From positions 7,173,001 through 7,237,000 of the forward strand of contig JADANN010000364.1 of assembly GCA_018806985.1 (NCBI GenBank): a stretch of DNA of 64,000 bases, given 5' to 3'. This stretch comes from Angiostrongylus vasorum (Eukaryota > Nematoda > Chromadorea > Rhabditida > Metastrongylidae). Under the pieces are notes generated by a model. That model was given only the letters and a program-made list of their open reading frames with translations. It was not told where the DNA came from and did not search any database. Of this stretch, positions 47,601-57,960 are shown piece after piece (positions within the stretch are counted from its first letter, which is position 1; every line of letters starts with the position of its first letter). Position numbers and translations under genes: made by a program.

Positions 47601-50379
47601 TAGAAACATCGTCGGTGGTTCGATCCTGCGCAATGTGCAAAGCAGGCCATCCGGTTGGTTAAATTGCTGCTGGAATTGTCTGGGAGGAAAAAACACCGAC
47701 TTTATAGCTCAGTGGGTCACCGCTAGTCATTGTATAGCCTAGATATGTACTTAACCACCTCTCATGTTGCCTGATGTTTCGAGTTCATAGCCTATCCCAC
47801 AGCTATCCCAGATCAACGTCCTGCGCTCTATCTCTTATCCGTTTATCACTTCCCATTTCAGCAAAGTGGACGATTGCAAGATTCTGCTAGAGAAGTGGTT
47901 ATCGAGATGCATTAAAGAGAAACAAATTATTGAATGCTACTGCTCGAGTGGTTTCACGAGTTTTTAAGTTAAACGATAATAATAATAACTTCTAGAATCG
48001 ATAGAACTAGCTGAGAGACAGGCAAAACGAAGGAACCGCATGGTGTGGTGGTGAACGCGTTACTCCCCGGAAAGGACAGTAACGTGTTCGTTCCCCACCG
48101 CATACACCTGCGGTCCGAGTTTTGCAAATATCTCAGCATTGTAGAAGTTATATTTCATAACACAGCCTGCCGTTGAAAAGAGTAGGCGGTAAATAATAAG
48201 TTAAAAACTGAGATAATAATAATCTTGCAAGAAAAAAAGGCTGAAAAAAGACCTTTTCCCTTTTGAGGTCGTCGGCCACTCTCTTCAATTTCTTCAGATG
48301 TCCGTCGTCTTTGATGGTTTGTGCCAGCTCTCGGTAGTTCACATCTCTGATCGGGCGCGGGCTATACCATGGAAACTCATTTATAAATCGAAGGTGCTTT
48401 TGAAAGTCAAGAAAACGTGATATTCATAAAGAGAAAAAGAACGAACTGGGGTTGTTCTAACAAATACGACCATAATTTATTTTTTGTTGGATGTCTGATA
48501 AGATGATGGATAAAATCGGTTACTGTGTTAAGGTCATGCTTCTTATAAATTGCTTACTTCTTCAAAAAATAAAGGAAATAAGGACCTAATGTTGGTTACT
48601 ACTAAGAACGGAATCGGATGCAATAAATTTATGTGTTATAGCTCTCCATATCTCCTACTAGACAGTTTACTCTCTTACTGTGAGCAAGACGTTTACCTTT
48701 GGTTGCAAAGTACTATGTGCAGTAGGAGTTCGTCTTTCAGTATTATCAGTAAACAAAAAAAAATAAAATAAAAAAAAAAAAAAAAAAAAAAAAAATAAAA
48801 AAATAGGCGAACATAAAAGTAAAAAAGGAAAATAAACTGTAGCTGAACCCTCGCCATCCTGGGCAAAAAAATGCATGTCCTAGGACAACCAAAAAACTAG
48901 GCTAATGCATGTGAAGATCTGGGGGCAGCGCTGTGCTTGCTATCACAGAAGCGCTGTACTTCTTATCACAGACCTTCAATGGGATAAATTCTTACCCGTT
49001 CGTAAGGTACTAGTCAGTTGGAAATTGCTATGGGGGTGCATGTATTTTGGAGGACGGTTGTTCAAACATCCAGCTAAGTAGGCGGATATTTCCATATACT
49101 TACTTATCAACTCATTCGATTGGTCCTAGCCAATTATTTACGACCAGGCAACTAACTTTGGATGGAAATAGAGTGATACCTAACTCTGAAGCGGTCCTCA
49201 CTTGACGGTATGTCGCTCTCGTAGTCCCTCATCTTCCGTAAGCTGCGATAGACGTTGATTTCTGTGCAGTTCGGCCAGCGCCACTTTCAACCTCATATTT
49301 TCATCTCGAAGGGCACCAAAGTCCAACGAAAGCACTGAAATCCCTTTGAGAATTTTCGAGCTCGGTGTATAGGAGCTGGCACGACCTGAAAACGTCCCCC
49401 CCTCAGTATCGCGAATGGGGTATTGTAGCGTTACACTATGCAAGCCGGTGAAACGGTGCTATGGTAGCGTTTAGCAGTGGAGTGGACACACTTCAAGTGC
49501 ACAGTAGCAAAAGCCATGACTTCTCAAGCATGCCGGTTTATATGGTACGCTTACGTAGGATTCACTAATCTGAAAGAGAACTAAAATGACCACTAAGCCG
49601 AATAAACTAAACAAATGTATTGATTATTCACATCGAGGTTAAGTGAAAGCCAGTTCAGTAAAGTAAAAATGAATGGGTTAGTTGCATGGCCCTAAAAAAT
49701 CACTGCATCATAATCGCAATAAATTACAAGCTATCTTAGTGCTTTCAAAATCATCATCGTCACCAAACCAGCACTGCGGTTCGATCTTGCGCCCTGGGTG
49801 AACCAACCCCGCATTCCTCGAGGTTGAAAAAGTCGACTTTACTGGAACGATAAAAACACTGGCTTGACAGACAGGCAAAAAGCGTAAAAATCGTTCTATA
49901 GTCCAACAATTCATTCATTCTTCACAGTTCTACGAATGGAGTCTAATACGAGGCGCATCCCTTGGGGATTGATCAGTTTTACCCTCCATACTTTGGGATA
50001 CAGTGATGTGTTAGTGACAATTAAATGTGCAAGCAGATGCTGTATGGTGTGATTATTTGCTTCAGTGAGAGCTACTAGCTACTAGCTCTAAGCGTTTTAG
50101 GACTCACCTTGGATAAAATCCTCCATACGAGATATCTCGAGTCTCTTGCTCGTCAATAATATCTTCCAAATTCCTAATGAGGCGATCTTTATTCTGGAAT
50201 CGTCTATACTAACTGGTTTAACCGAATGATGATGAATTATGAATTCTAGGAATTAGCTGACAGCTCACTTCTAGATGTGTTTCTAGTATTCGTATTTGAA
50301 GTTTCATATTCACCAATTCCACTTCATGAATATAGCGACATTTTTGGAAGTATTCACTCTCAGATATGGAGTTCATTAC
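42013..50379 (-). CDS. Kinesin-14-type motor protein, multi-exon, possibly pseudogene
   Basis: Exons (5' to 3' on minus): 50269-50379, 50108-50193, 49202-49385, 48253-48346, 47437-47496, 47055-47169, about 46778-46951, 44723-44814, 43186-43320, 42817-42958, 42498-42597, 42322-42415, 42013-42116. N-terminal part is heptad-like coiled coil ([19 protein letters not shown]). Then come the kinesin-14 neck ([20 protein letters not shown]) and a motor with GHTGSGKT (P-loop), NSCSSRSH (switch I), NLIDLAGSE (switch II) and [19 protein letters not shown]. Neck before motor means minus-end-directed type, acting on microtubules, usually in spindles. The first exon(s) and the last motor part are not found. 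Three joins show one base too many and one lacks a usable donor, so the gene is either decayed or carries base errors. Confidence 0.75.
42322..42415 (-). CDS. Kinesin gene, switch II exon
   Basis: Encodes [20 protein letters not shown] and [16 protein letters not shown] is switch II. The 3' splice site is an unusual TTAAG. Donor GTAAGT; in phase with the next exon. Confidence 0.9.
42498..42597 (-). CDS. Kinesin gene, switch I exon
   Basis: Encodes [25 protein letters not shown] is the switch I nucleotide-sensing motif. The 3' end is uncertain: GTCGGT after 42498 keeps phase, GTACGA after 42509 does not. Confidence 0.8.
42817..42958 (-). CDS. Kinesin gene, motor exon
   Basis: Encodes [20 protein letters not shown] and [16 protein letters not shown]. 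It corresponds to the segment between the IYNExxRDLL motif and switch I. Donor GTGCTT; in phase with the next exon. Confidence 0.85.
43186..43320 (-). CDS. Kinesin gene, motor exon (A-run frame problem)
   Basis: Encodes [20 protein letters not shown] and [12 protein letters not shown]. The exon ends in seven A followed by TCAG|GTGTGC. With six A the join would read NEKIRDLL, the standard kinesin motif; with seven it does not. Confidence 0.85.
43321..44214. other. Kinesin intron
   Basis: No exon recognised. The open plus-strand frame at 43837-44028 has no domain and no splice context. Confidence 0.4.
44215..44390 (+). repeat. R3 repeat, partial copy
   Basis: GAGATAGGCGAAACGTAGCA, then GTTGCAAATATCTCAGT and the family tail. 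Internal part deleted. Confidence 0.65.
44560..44630. repeat. (TA)n microsatellite
   Basis: Uninterrupted TA run of about 35 units inside a kinesin intron. Confidence 0.95.
44723..44814 (-). CDS. Kinesin gene, P-loop exon
   Basis: Encodes [20 protein letters not shown] and [10 protein letters not shown] with an intact Walker A motif. His replaces the more common Gln in GQTGSGKT. Donor GTAAGT; in phase with the next exon. Confidence 0.9.
45210..45397. mobile_element. Fold-back element (FB), copy D, degraded
   Basis: TTAAGCTAACACTAGATTGC at the left and AACTTCGTGTTTGCTTAATA at the right as diverged arms. A hammerhead-like remnant at about 45317-45352 has TTGAAGA and AAAA in place of the core boxes. 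Confidence 0.6.
45490..45760 (+). repeat. R3 tRNA-like repeat copy
   Basis: Full-length unit with GGCGGGTGACTGCTGATGGC and GGAGTTTTGCCATTATCTC. Confidence 0.75.
45761..46777. other. Kinesin intron, no exon recognised
   Basis: Nothing beyond short frames. Confidence 0.35.
46778..46951 (-). CDS. Kinesin gene, motor start exon (frame broken)
   Basis: Begins [20 protein letters not shown], the first motor strand. After VVHL, near 46845, the frame meets stops, while the matching continuation HKPTGRK...[12 protein letters not shown] lies in the +1 frame. The expected donor after QEEVL is not seen in the right phase; GTTCTG at 46777 is the nearest GT. Confidence 0.75.
47055..47169 (-). CDS. Kinesin gene, neck exon
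   Basis: Encodes [18 protein letters not shown] and [19 protein letters not shown]. The [13 protein letters not shown] neck sequence directly before the motor is diagnostic of kinesin-14. Donor GTGAGT; in phase with the motor exon. Confidence 0.85.
47437..47496 (-). CDS. Kinesin gene, small exon
   Basis: Twenty codons, [20 protein letters not shown], between TTTAG and GTGAGA; in phase both sides. Confidence 0.75.
47583..47835 (+). repeat. Diverged R1-like SINE
   Basis: GGTGGTTCGATCCTGCGC (B box), then CTGGGAGGA, GGTCACCGCTAGTCATTGTA and CCACAGCTATCCCAGATCAA; the same order as R1 with many changes. Confidence 0.5.
47995..48210 (+). repeat. R3 tRNA-like repeat copy
   Basis: AGACAGGCAAAACGAAGGAA, GGTGTGGTGGTGAACGCG, GCATACACCTGCGGTCCG and the tail TAGGCGGTAAATAATAAG. 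Confidence 0.8.
48253..48346 (-). CDS. Kinesin gene, coiled-coil exon
   Basis: Encodes [20 protein letters not shown] and [10 protein letters not shown]. Bounded by GATCAG and AAG|GTCTTT, in phase both sides. Confidence 0.75.
48757..48806. repeat. A-rich low-complexity tract
   Basis: Poly(A) interrupted by single T residues, about 50 bases, with no retroelement body recognised beside it. Confidence 0.85.
49202..49385 (-). CDS. Kinesin gene, coiled-coil exon
   Basis: Starts after TTTTCAG (an alternative start is at 49334) and ends TCAA|GTGAGG. Encodes [20 protein letters not shown] and [15 protein letters not shown]. In phase with the next exon. Confidence 0.7.
50108..50193 (-). CDS. Kinesin gene, coiled-coil exon
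   Basis: Encodes [20 protein letters not shown]. Bounded by TTCCAG and CCAAG|GTGAGT. The join to 49385 leaves one base too many. Confidence 0.65.
50269..50379 (-). CDS. Kinesin gene, coiled-coil exon
   Basis: Starts after TTTTTCAG and stops at GAA|GTGAGC. Thirty-seven in-frame codons from [11 protein letters not shown], rich in charged residues with heptad-like leucines. Joins the next exon in phase. Exons further 5' were not recognised. Confidence 0.65.
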
Positions 50380-51289
50380 CTGAAAAACAAAAGAAAGTGA
50401 GGAGAAATAAATTTGAAATGAAAGCAGCAATTCGGCAGTATATGGCACAATGGGAGTGGTAATGATGATGATGTAGGTAAGCACGTCGAGGTAGATGACG
50501 GGTGGGAGTGACGATGGAACTAGTTCGGTGAATGTTGGCCTTGTGGCAATCTGCACACTACTAGGTCTGTCGATCAACCAGGCTAGGATTCCATGTTGTC
50601 AAAAACAATCGAGTTTTTTATTTTACTAACTGCTGGGAAATGAGTCAGGTGGATACAATAGGTGAAAAGGAAGACCAGGATATAACCCTGAAGAGGTAAC
50701 GGAACACATCAATAGGACTACGGTAGTGTACTACATCGTCATGAATGGTGTGGTGTCATTCTTCCAGGCACAACGGTAGGCAATCGTGGACTAGATCTAC
50801 GGTTAAAGAAACCTCAATCTCAGTGCTGAAAGAAAGGAATAAAAACGCTAGATATCATTTCTGACTCATTCTTCAGCAACATGAAGATTTACATCCATAA
50901 CAGTTATTTCGGTCTCATATTTCCATCATTATCAATTCCAGCTGGTATTTCGTCTTGTTTGACGAGAGTATACGATAGAATCCCCTCGGCATTTGATTCT
51001 TCTCAAGCGTAGGTTGCGCTGGTAGTTAGACCATCTAGGCTAGGTAACCTGGGAATCTGGGAACATATCTCTCTCCTTTTCTAAACGATTTTTCCAGAAA
51101 GTATCGATCGATTCTGCTTCCCCGATGAGCCAGTTTTATCTCTTTTTAAAATAGTCCAACGAAATCGATGAAACAAGTTTCTTTTAAACAAGAGAAGAGA
51201 CCTCAGTAGATTTAACATATATACCGGTGAATATTGGTGACACAGAAAGTGCGTCAGTGTATGAAATGATCTAATAACAATTTTTTAAC

Positions 51290-51717
51290 TATAACGATAC
51301 TGAGATATTTGCAAAACTCCGAACCGCTGGTGTTTGCAGTGGGGAACGAACACGGAATTACCCTTTACGGGAGCTAACGCGTTCACCGCCACACCATGCA
51401 TAGGTGCCATCAGCAATCAGCGATCAACGGAAACTAGTTAGCAGTAAATAAAAATTGACGACATTGTGATTTATACCACAGCTTCAGCTTAACTGGGTTC
51501 AATGCCGATTTGTGTTCCCCAGATCAATCCCGTTGAAGGGTGATTGCTGATGGCAGTTATAGGTCAATAACATGGCTGAGAGAAATACGAAACGAAGGAC
51601 TCGCATGGTGAGTTGGTGAACGCGATAGCCCCGGAAAGGGAAATAGCATGTTCGGTCCCCCACTGCAGACATCAGCGGTTTCGGAGTTTTGCAAATATCT
51701 CAGCAAAGTTATACTTA
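51290..51717. repeat. Inverted pair of R3 copies
   Basis: A reversed part at 51290-51440 (starting GATACTGAGATATTTGCAAA) faces a forward copy at 51470-51717 (ending TTTTGCAAATATCTCAGC). The arms are more diverged than at 36 kb. Confidence 0.75.
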
Positions 51718-51719
51718 CA

Positions 51720-51995
51720 AATAAAGGACAAAGGATAAAGCTCTCGGCGTTGATCAATCCCTAAGGGTTGGGCCATGCATTCGACTTCATTAAGCATCCT
51801 TTTGAGACGATTGAATGCATATCTGGTCTTTACAATTATCCTAGCCCATCGAGCCAATGCTGCTAACCTGCCAGACAGCCTGGTACCAATTTGCCTACCC
51901 CGGCGGGAAGGAAGGCTTGGAGGGCCATGTGCACGAGGACCGTTTCCACGTTTGTGTTGCAGGGCGCATCCGACCACTGCGCCACATGAGCCCCG
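51720..51995 (-). repeat. R1 tRNA-derived SINE copy
   Basis: From CAAAGGATAAAGCTCTCGGC to TGCGCCACATGAGCC, inserted in or beside an R3 tail that resumes at 51995. Confidence 0.8.
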
Positions 51996-53049
51996 TTATA
52001 GTTATATTTCACAAAATACCCTGCCATTAAAGAAATAGTAGGCGGCAAGCAAAAATTGACATTTCTTTCGTTAGCAGTCAGATGTTTCTCCTTTCTTTTC
52101 AGAAAACGATGAGAAGTAATTTTTAAACAGAATAAGCACAATCACCACGATTTGATTTGGAGTTTTAGTGGTTCTGATTAATTTTTCGCCCTTGATTACG
52201 GTAGCCACATGTTGTCTTTTTCCAAAAAATGGTGGAAGATTTTTTCAACCGAATTTATTTAGATTTGATCAGCTATGAAACCTCATGGAATAGGCTTTGT
52301 TGGCCATTGTCGACTAACAACAAATAAATGATTGATTGAGGAAAAGTCTATTCGCAAATAAAATTACTCTTTTTTATGATCACACTGGAGGATGAACAGA
52401 TTTTCGGAAGCACCGTAATCATGGCTGGCCGCCATACACTGTTATGATTACCACGCTACGGAGCGGCTATTCAGGGGGTTTTTGTAGAGATGTGTTAGTG
52501 TTGTTTTCTACTTTTCTATAAATGGAAGTGAACAAATACTTAAAAAAGGAATCATCAGTTGTCAGTTGGAAAAAAAATGTACCGTTTTCCAGTTAGAACA
52601 TTCGACTTACTGAAGCGTTCAACATTCCTGCAGTCACTCTGGAAACGCATATAGCATTGGCTGAGAAGAAAAAAATCATAGAATGCACGCGCTGATGGTT
52701 CATGACAATTTTTTTTCTTTTTATTTTGGGAAATACATCCAAAATGAACGCTAGTGGAGTAGTCGGCAGTTAAATATTGCAACGTGGGTTAGTGTTTTGG
52801 TTGAAAATTGACCAAATTCATGCGCAATTTGCTAGACATTTTCAAATTTCAAATAATAGTCTATTAGTGACACCTATTGAGACTATAAGAAGAACAAACC
52901 ATCTGTAAAAAATGCAACCATATGGTGCTGAAATATGTGCAAAGCTTGGACTCCACGCCAGTTTCAAACTGATTAATCCTTACGGAGGCTCATGGGTTAC
53001 CCACTGCACTTTCGAAAGGGAAACAATGATAACAATAATAATCAGTAAA

Positions 53050-53370
53050 TAAAAGTTAACTACTGTGATTTAGATTACAGCCTCAGCTTAACTGGGTTTA
53101 ATACCGATTTGTGCTCTCCAGATCATTCCCGCTGACGGGTTATTGCTGATGGCACCGTTAGGGATAAAACTGGCTGATAAAAGGGAAAGAAAGTGCTTCA
53201 GTGGTGCAGGGAGTAACATGTGAGCTTTCGAAAAAGTGTAATCATAGGCTTGAAGCCCAACCGAACGTAGGCTGTGATTCAAGTTTAGCAAATATCTCAG
53301 CATCATTGTGGTTGTAATTCACATCACACCCTACCATGAAAAAAAATTGTAATAATAGGCAGTAATTACA
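53050..53370 (+). repeat. R3 tRNA-like repeat copy, variant head
   Basis: CAGCTTAACTGGGTTTAATA and GCAAATATCTCAGCATCATT as in the family, but the tRNA-like part (GGTGCAGGGAGTAACATGTG) resembles the head at 872-945. Confidence 0.65.
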
Positions 53371-54309
53371 AGTTAAACATTACGATGTCTGTAAATAGTT
53401 TACATGTGGACTGATTCACAAAATTCGGCTGGTAGTGAACTACTAGAGTACGCGCAGCGCAGTAGCACAGATGCCGCTAAATACACGCAAGACTCTCGCC
53501 GGCTCTTCCCTGGTCTAACCGAGCCTCGCATATTAAACGCTCCAGCACAACTTCCCAGAGTTTTCAGGGTTAGCCGACTACCTCTGTGGACGATAAGTGC
53601 AACGAGACGGATCAAATGATAAGAAGTGCTCGAGTCCGCACAATATGAAATATAGGTCCATGTATAATAAAAAAACTAGTATTGCACGAACATAGTTGTA
53701 GTTCTCAGTGATTTATGATGCCGATTTCTTTTTTCGATTCAATGTCTTCTAGGCATAAAAGAGAATGAATTCATTCGGTCAACCACGCTTTTACGTCAAC
53801 TGTTCTCACCACTCATCTCGTTGCTAAGCCAGTCATCTTTTTTTCTTTGCTTGTTACATCAGACACTGTTGAAATAAATCCAACCCTTCCAATAATTAAT
53901 TCAGCCTTTTTTTCGGATATTCACCTAGTTCGTTCGAAAAGCTAACAAGGTGCATAAGAAATTAGTGAGCTAATATTTCCTTTTTGATTAACAGTTTTTA
54001 TTACAACATCTACCCGCAGTAGTTGACGAACTGATGGTTTCATCTTCTTATGAGCCGTTTCGTTCTTTCTGTGTCATCCATCTGTTGTTGGAGACCAGCG
54101 GCACAAAGTCCTACATGGGTGAGGAATGTACTTGGGCCAGGTCAAAAAATCAGCCTTAGGTCACTCAGGACACTCAGGACAACATAAAAGCTTATAAGGA
54201 ACAAGACGCCTTTGAAGAAGGCAGAAATAGCCGACAAGTCAGCCAGCACTAATTCGCTAACTTGTTGAACAATGGCAAAGTTAATAGAAAATTGGTGAGT
54301 GTTCTGATC

Positions 54310-54545
54310 GTGAAACATTTGCAAAGTTTGAACAACAGTCCAAACACGAACTTGCGATTACCCTTTGCCAGAGCTCACATGTTATCAATTGCAACACTGA
54401 GGGCCTTGTTTTGCGTTTCTCTCAGCAAGTTTTTTATCCTAGCGGTGCCATCAGCAATCACGCGTCAACGGGAATGATCTGAGGAACACAACTCGGAATT
54501 GAACCAAGTTAAGATGAATCTGTCGTCGAAATCACAATGTTCAAG
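54310..54545 (-). repeat. Diverged R3 copy, reversed
   Basis: CATTTGCAAAGTTTG, GATTACCCTTTGCC, GGTGCCATCAGCAATCACGC and GAACCAAGTTAAG follow the family order in reverse. Confidence 0.6.
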
Positions 54546-54974
54546 TTTTTATGCAGCAAATAAAAGGTTACACATAGCGTCTTGTTAGTTAGTGACGTGA
54601 GAGTGTCTAAACAGCTGTATAATTCTTTATTGTTCTTCTTTTTTTTCTCTTTTTTTCTCCCTGTTTTTTCGAATGCTTGTTGGAAAATATTAAATGTACG
54701 CAGAACTGAATATCGGAGGCAACTGGAAGAAAATCGAAACTATTAAACTTCAAATTGTCTCAACTGAGGAGAAAATACATTTTATCAAGCGGCATTCGAA
54801 TCCACATATCAATCCGACCGCTTCCATAGGTGACGGTTGCGAGACAGCGAAATGAATGAAAGAAGTTTTGCGGCCCACACCTCATTCGAATACATATTAA
54901 CTAAGCATCTAATTGCCACCTAAGAAGAAAAACTGTTGAAAAACGAAAGAAAAAAGTAAGAATACGCAGTTATA

Positions 54975-55258
54975 AAAAGGACAAAGGATAAAGCTCCTCG
55001 CGTTGATCAATCCCTGAGGGATGCGCTATGTCTTCGACTTCATTAGGCATCTTTGGAGATGATTTAATGCATATCTGGCCTTTACAATGACTCGCGGTGG
55101 CCTACCGATGTATCGAGCCTTTGCTGCTACCCTCCCAGACAAGTCTGGTACCAATTTGCGGACCAAGGCGGATGGAAGGCTTGGTGAGCCATGGGCGCGG
55201 GGATCGATCCCACATGTGTGTTTCAGAGTGCCTCCGACTAGTGCTCCACACGCGTTCA
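54975..55258 (-). repeat. R1 tRNA-derived SINE copy
   Basis: From AAGGATAAAGCTCCTCGCG to TGCTCCACACGCG; full length. Confidence 0.85.
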
Positions 55259-55334
55259 GCATGCAGTTAGGAGGGTGAAATCTACATATGAAACAATATT
55301 GCTGATTAATTTTCGCAATTAACTAACCTACGTA

Positions 55335-55523
55335 ATGAAACAAAGATCGCATGGACGAGAAAACTGCGTTTTTTGCTCAGAACAATTGGAACGTGGAAAC
55401 CATGAAATATTCTCTTGCTGCCGATCGTCCGTTTTACAAATAGTGGATCGAGGTGTGTTCGACTTCGAAAGCATGCGAATTTTACAAAATTTACATGAAA
55501 TAGTCCAAGAATACGGCAAGTAG
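55335..55523 (+). CDS. Hypothetical small protein with a CxxC...H/C motif
   Basis: Sixty-two codons from an ATG: ENCVFCSEQLERGNHEIFSC and later FDFESMRILQNLHEIV. The cysteine/histidine spacing could bind zinc and loosely recalls Gag-type knuckles, but no family is recognised and there is no splice or neighbour support. It may be a chance frame or an exon of a larger gene. Confidence 0.2.
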   Translation: MKQRSHGRENCVFCSEQLERGNHEIFSCCRSSVLQIVDRGVFDFESMRILQNLHEIVQEYGK

Positions 55524-56029
55524 GTATGCGAAAACAACTCGTCGAAGCTGTATTTGGATTTCTTTTTCCAGCTTTCTTCTTTTTCTTTTATTCGATCAAT
55601 TTTAAAATAACATGTGAAGAGAATAGGCCATGCATAAAACCTCCTAGGTGGCAATGAATAATATAACATATGAGAGGAAAGCAGCACTTTGGCTACATAT
55701 TGAACTTTTCTAGAGCATGATGTAGTATAAAGTACCGTGTGGCTAGAAATACTCGAGTTATAGAACTGAGAAGAGTCCAAAAACATAGCAATGGTTTATC
55801 ACTGAGGCTAGGTTTATCTTTTTCACATTTGACCTTGTAAAACTTGTAATCTCAAAAGGCGCTAGCTAAAAGCACTCCCCCAACGCTCTCCTCCAATCTA
55901 CGTGCGAACGCTTTAGCCCTGGTTATCTCCAAGATCGCAAGGAAAATCGACTGGACCGGCGTTCTACGAAATTTATAAAGAAGACGATCACTATAAACAG
56001 AACCCAAACGAATGCGAAGAAATCGAATC
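55524..56029. other. Intergenic stretch, no gene recognised
   Basis: Short frames only. Confidence 0.35.
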
Positions 56030-56190
56030 AGGAAGTGCTGGGATCTGCACAGCAGATGTGATGACGGGTCATGTAAAATTGAAAAAATCATACTGGCGAT
56101 GGTTTATTCCAAGGAAAAGGTGTTGAGAAAAGGTCAGCTTCAGAGAGAATGGGTGTGGCATGAATTTCGAACAAACTAGTATATCATTCA
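56030..56190 (+). repeat. Dispersed repeat R4 copy
   Basis: AGTGCTGGGATCTGCACAGC then GATGACGGGTCATGTAAAAT, with a downstream CATTCATAGAAGTCGAACTA; the longest of three copies. Confidence 0.6.
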
Positions 56191-57479
56191 TAGAAGTCGA
56201 ACTACGGCTCCTTATAGAATGGGCGGAGAAGTGGTGGAGGATGAGAGTCGGAACGGCTCTGCTCTAAATTATAGTAGTTGTTCGCATAGATGACGATGAC
56301 GGTGAAAAAAAGCGACACAAATCCAGCGCAAGCCGGAGCCACGTTTTTCATCATAAATTAGGCCTTATTAAATAACGATTGCGCGTATTTTCTAGAGAAC
56401 TAGAAACAGAACGGGTAATTCGTTTGAATAACTGATGGTGATCATTCAAGCACAGTTAGTGAGACTAACAGCGCGTCCACAAGGCTATAAACTGGGAGCC
56501 CCTATAGTCCTTTCATGAAGGATTTTGTGAATCTTTCGGATAAAAACGCAATAAAAAACAATGGGATAACAACAATTTATGTAGATTTTTCTAAAAGTTG
56601 TAGGACTTTATACAGGAAGTTGGTCCCATCACGATACATGAACCCATCGTCATATTTACACTCTATTCATGAATTTACTAGGATTTAACAGATCATTGGG
56701 CTATTTTCACCAGACAGGTTCTTTTTATTAGTTGAGCGCGGCTGTAGGGAACCATTAGAAGGCCTAGTATGTCTGTAGAAGGGAAATACTGCATTTGCCA
56801 TTGACAGATGTTAGTGATATCACCGCCATCCTTACATACTCAGTGTGTTTCTAATCTTCTGGACACATGATTGATGGAGCGTAGCAAGTACGGCGTAAGT
56901 AGTACTGAACGTAAGAAGAAACTAGTGAATATATTCATATTGTGAACAAATCTGAAAACAATGCAGCGAGGATCGAATAAGACAACTAGAATCTGTTTCT
57001 GTAACCGAATATGATTCTGAATGATGATTCTCAAGATGGTGTTTGCAAAAGTCTAGAAGAAGTTTTTTCTTCTTGTTCATGGGTGCACCAACTGACGACG
57101 ATTACGTAGTGGAGGAACCACACCACATCGTGCAAATACCTCACTACTACGTATGGCAAAGGGCAGGCCGGCCTGAATACTTCGCTTTGTTGACTCTTCC
57201 TGCGACATACCTCGTCTCACTGAGGAGTGTAATGCTCGAAATAACATGGGAACGGCGTGAAATTTTAGCCTTTACTGAAAGCAGTAGTAGACGACCTTTA
57301 CACTTGTAGAATAACCGCAAGCTGCCGAGCAACTGTACAACCAATTCGATTGCTTTCACTGTTAATCCCGTGGGTTTCACTACCTATAATGTTATCGAAT
57401 TCATTCTAGAGCTATTAACAATGTTTTCAATAACTATATTCAAGAAACTGTGCTGGAAACCAATAAATATTTAGAACAT
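56191..57479. other. Intergenic stretch, no gene recognised
   Basis: The plus-strand frame at 57043-57309 has no domain, signal or splice support. Confidence 0.35.
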
Positions 57480-57960
57480 CAATAATACTGAGATATTTGC
57501 AGAATTCAGGACCGCAGGGGTCATCTGTAGGGATCGAACACGCTATACCCTTTCCAGGGTGTGACGCACTCAACGATAACTGCCTATTCTACTATTGTCT
57601 GTTCTTTTACTGCCCATTCTTTTACTGCCAGTAAATAAAAAAGTGATTAAATTAGTGATTTATTTTAAAGCTCCAGCTTAACTGTGTTCAATGCGGATTT
57701 GTGCTTTCCAGATCAATCTCGTTGACGGGTGATTGCTGGTGAGCATCTTTTGAAATCAGGAACACGGCTGAGAGAAAGGCGAAACAGAAGAATCCGCATG
57801 GTGTAGTGGTGAACGCGTTTGGCCCCGTGAAAGGTAATGGCTGTTCGTTTCCCACCGTCGACATCTGTGTTCCGGAGCCTTGCAAATATCTCAGCATTAT
57901 AGTGATTATAATTCACATCATGTCTCCATGAAAACGAATAAGCAGCAGATAAAAAGTAAT
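57480..57960. repeat. Inverted pair of R3 copies
   Basis: A reversed part at 57480-57575 (ATACTGAGATATTTGCAGAA) faces a forward copy at 57610-57960 (TTGCAAATATCTCAGCATTA). Third example of the head-to-head arrangement. Confidence 0.7.

Noticed and set aside
48667..48876. Phe-rich minus-strand frame
   Set aside because: Produced by the A-rich tract at 48757-48806.
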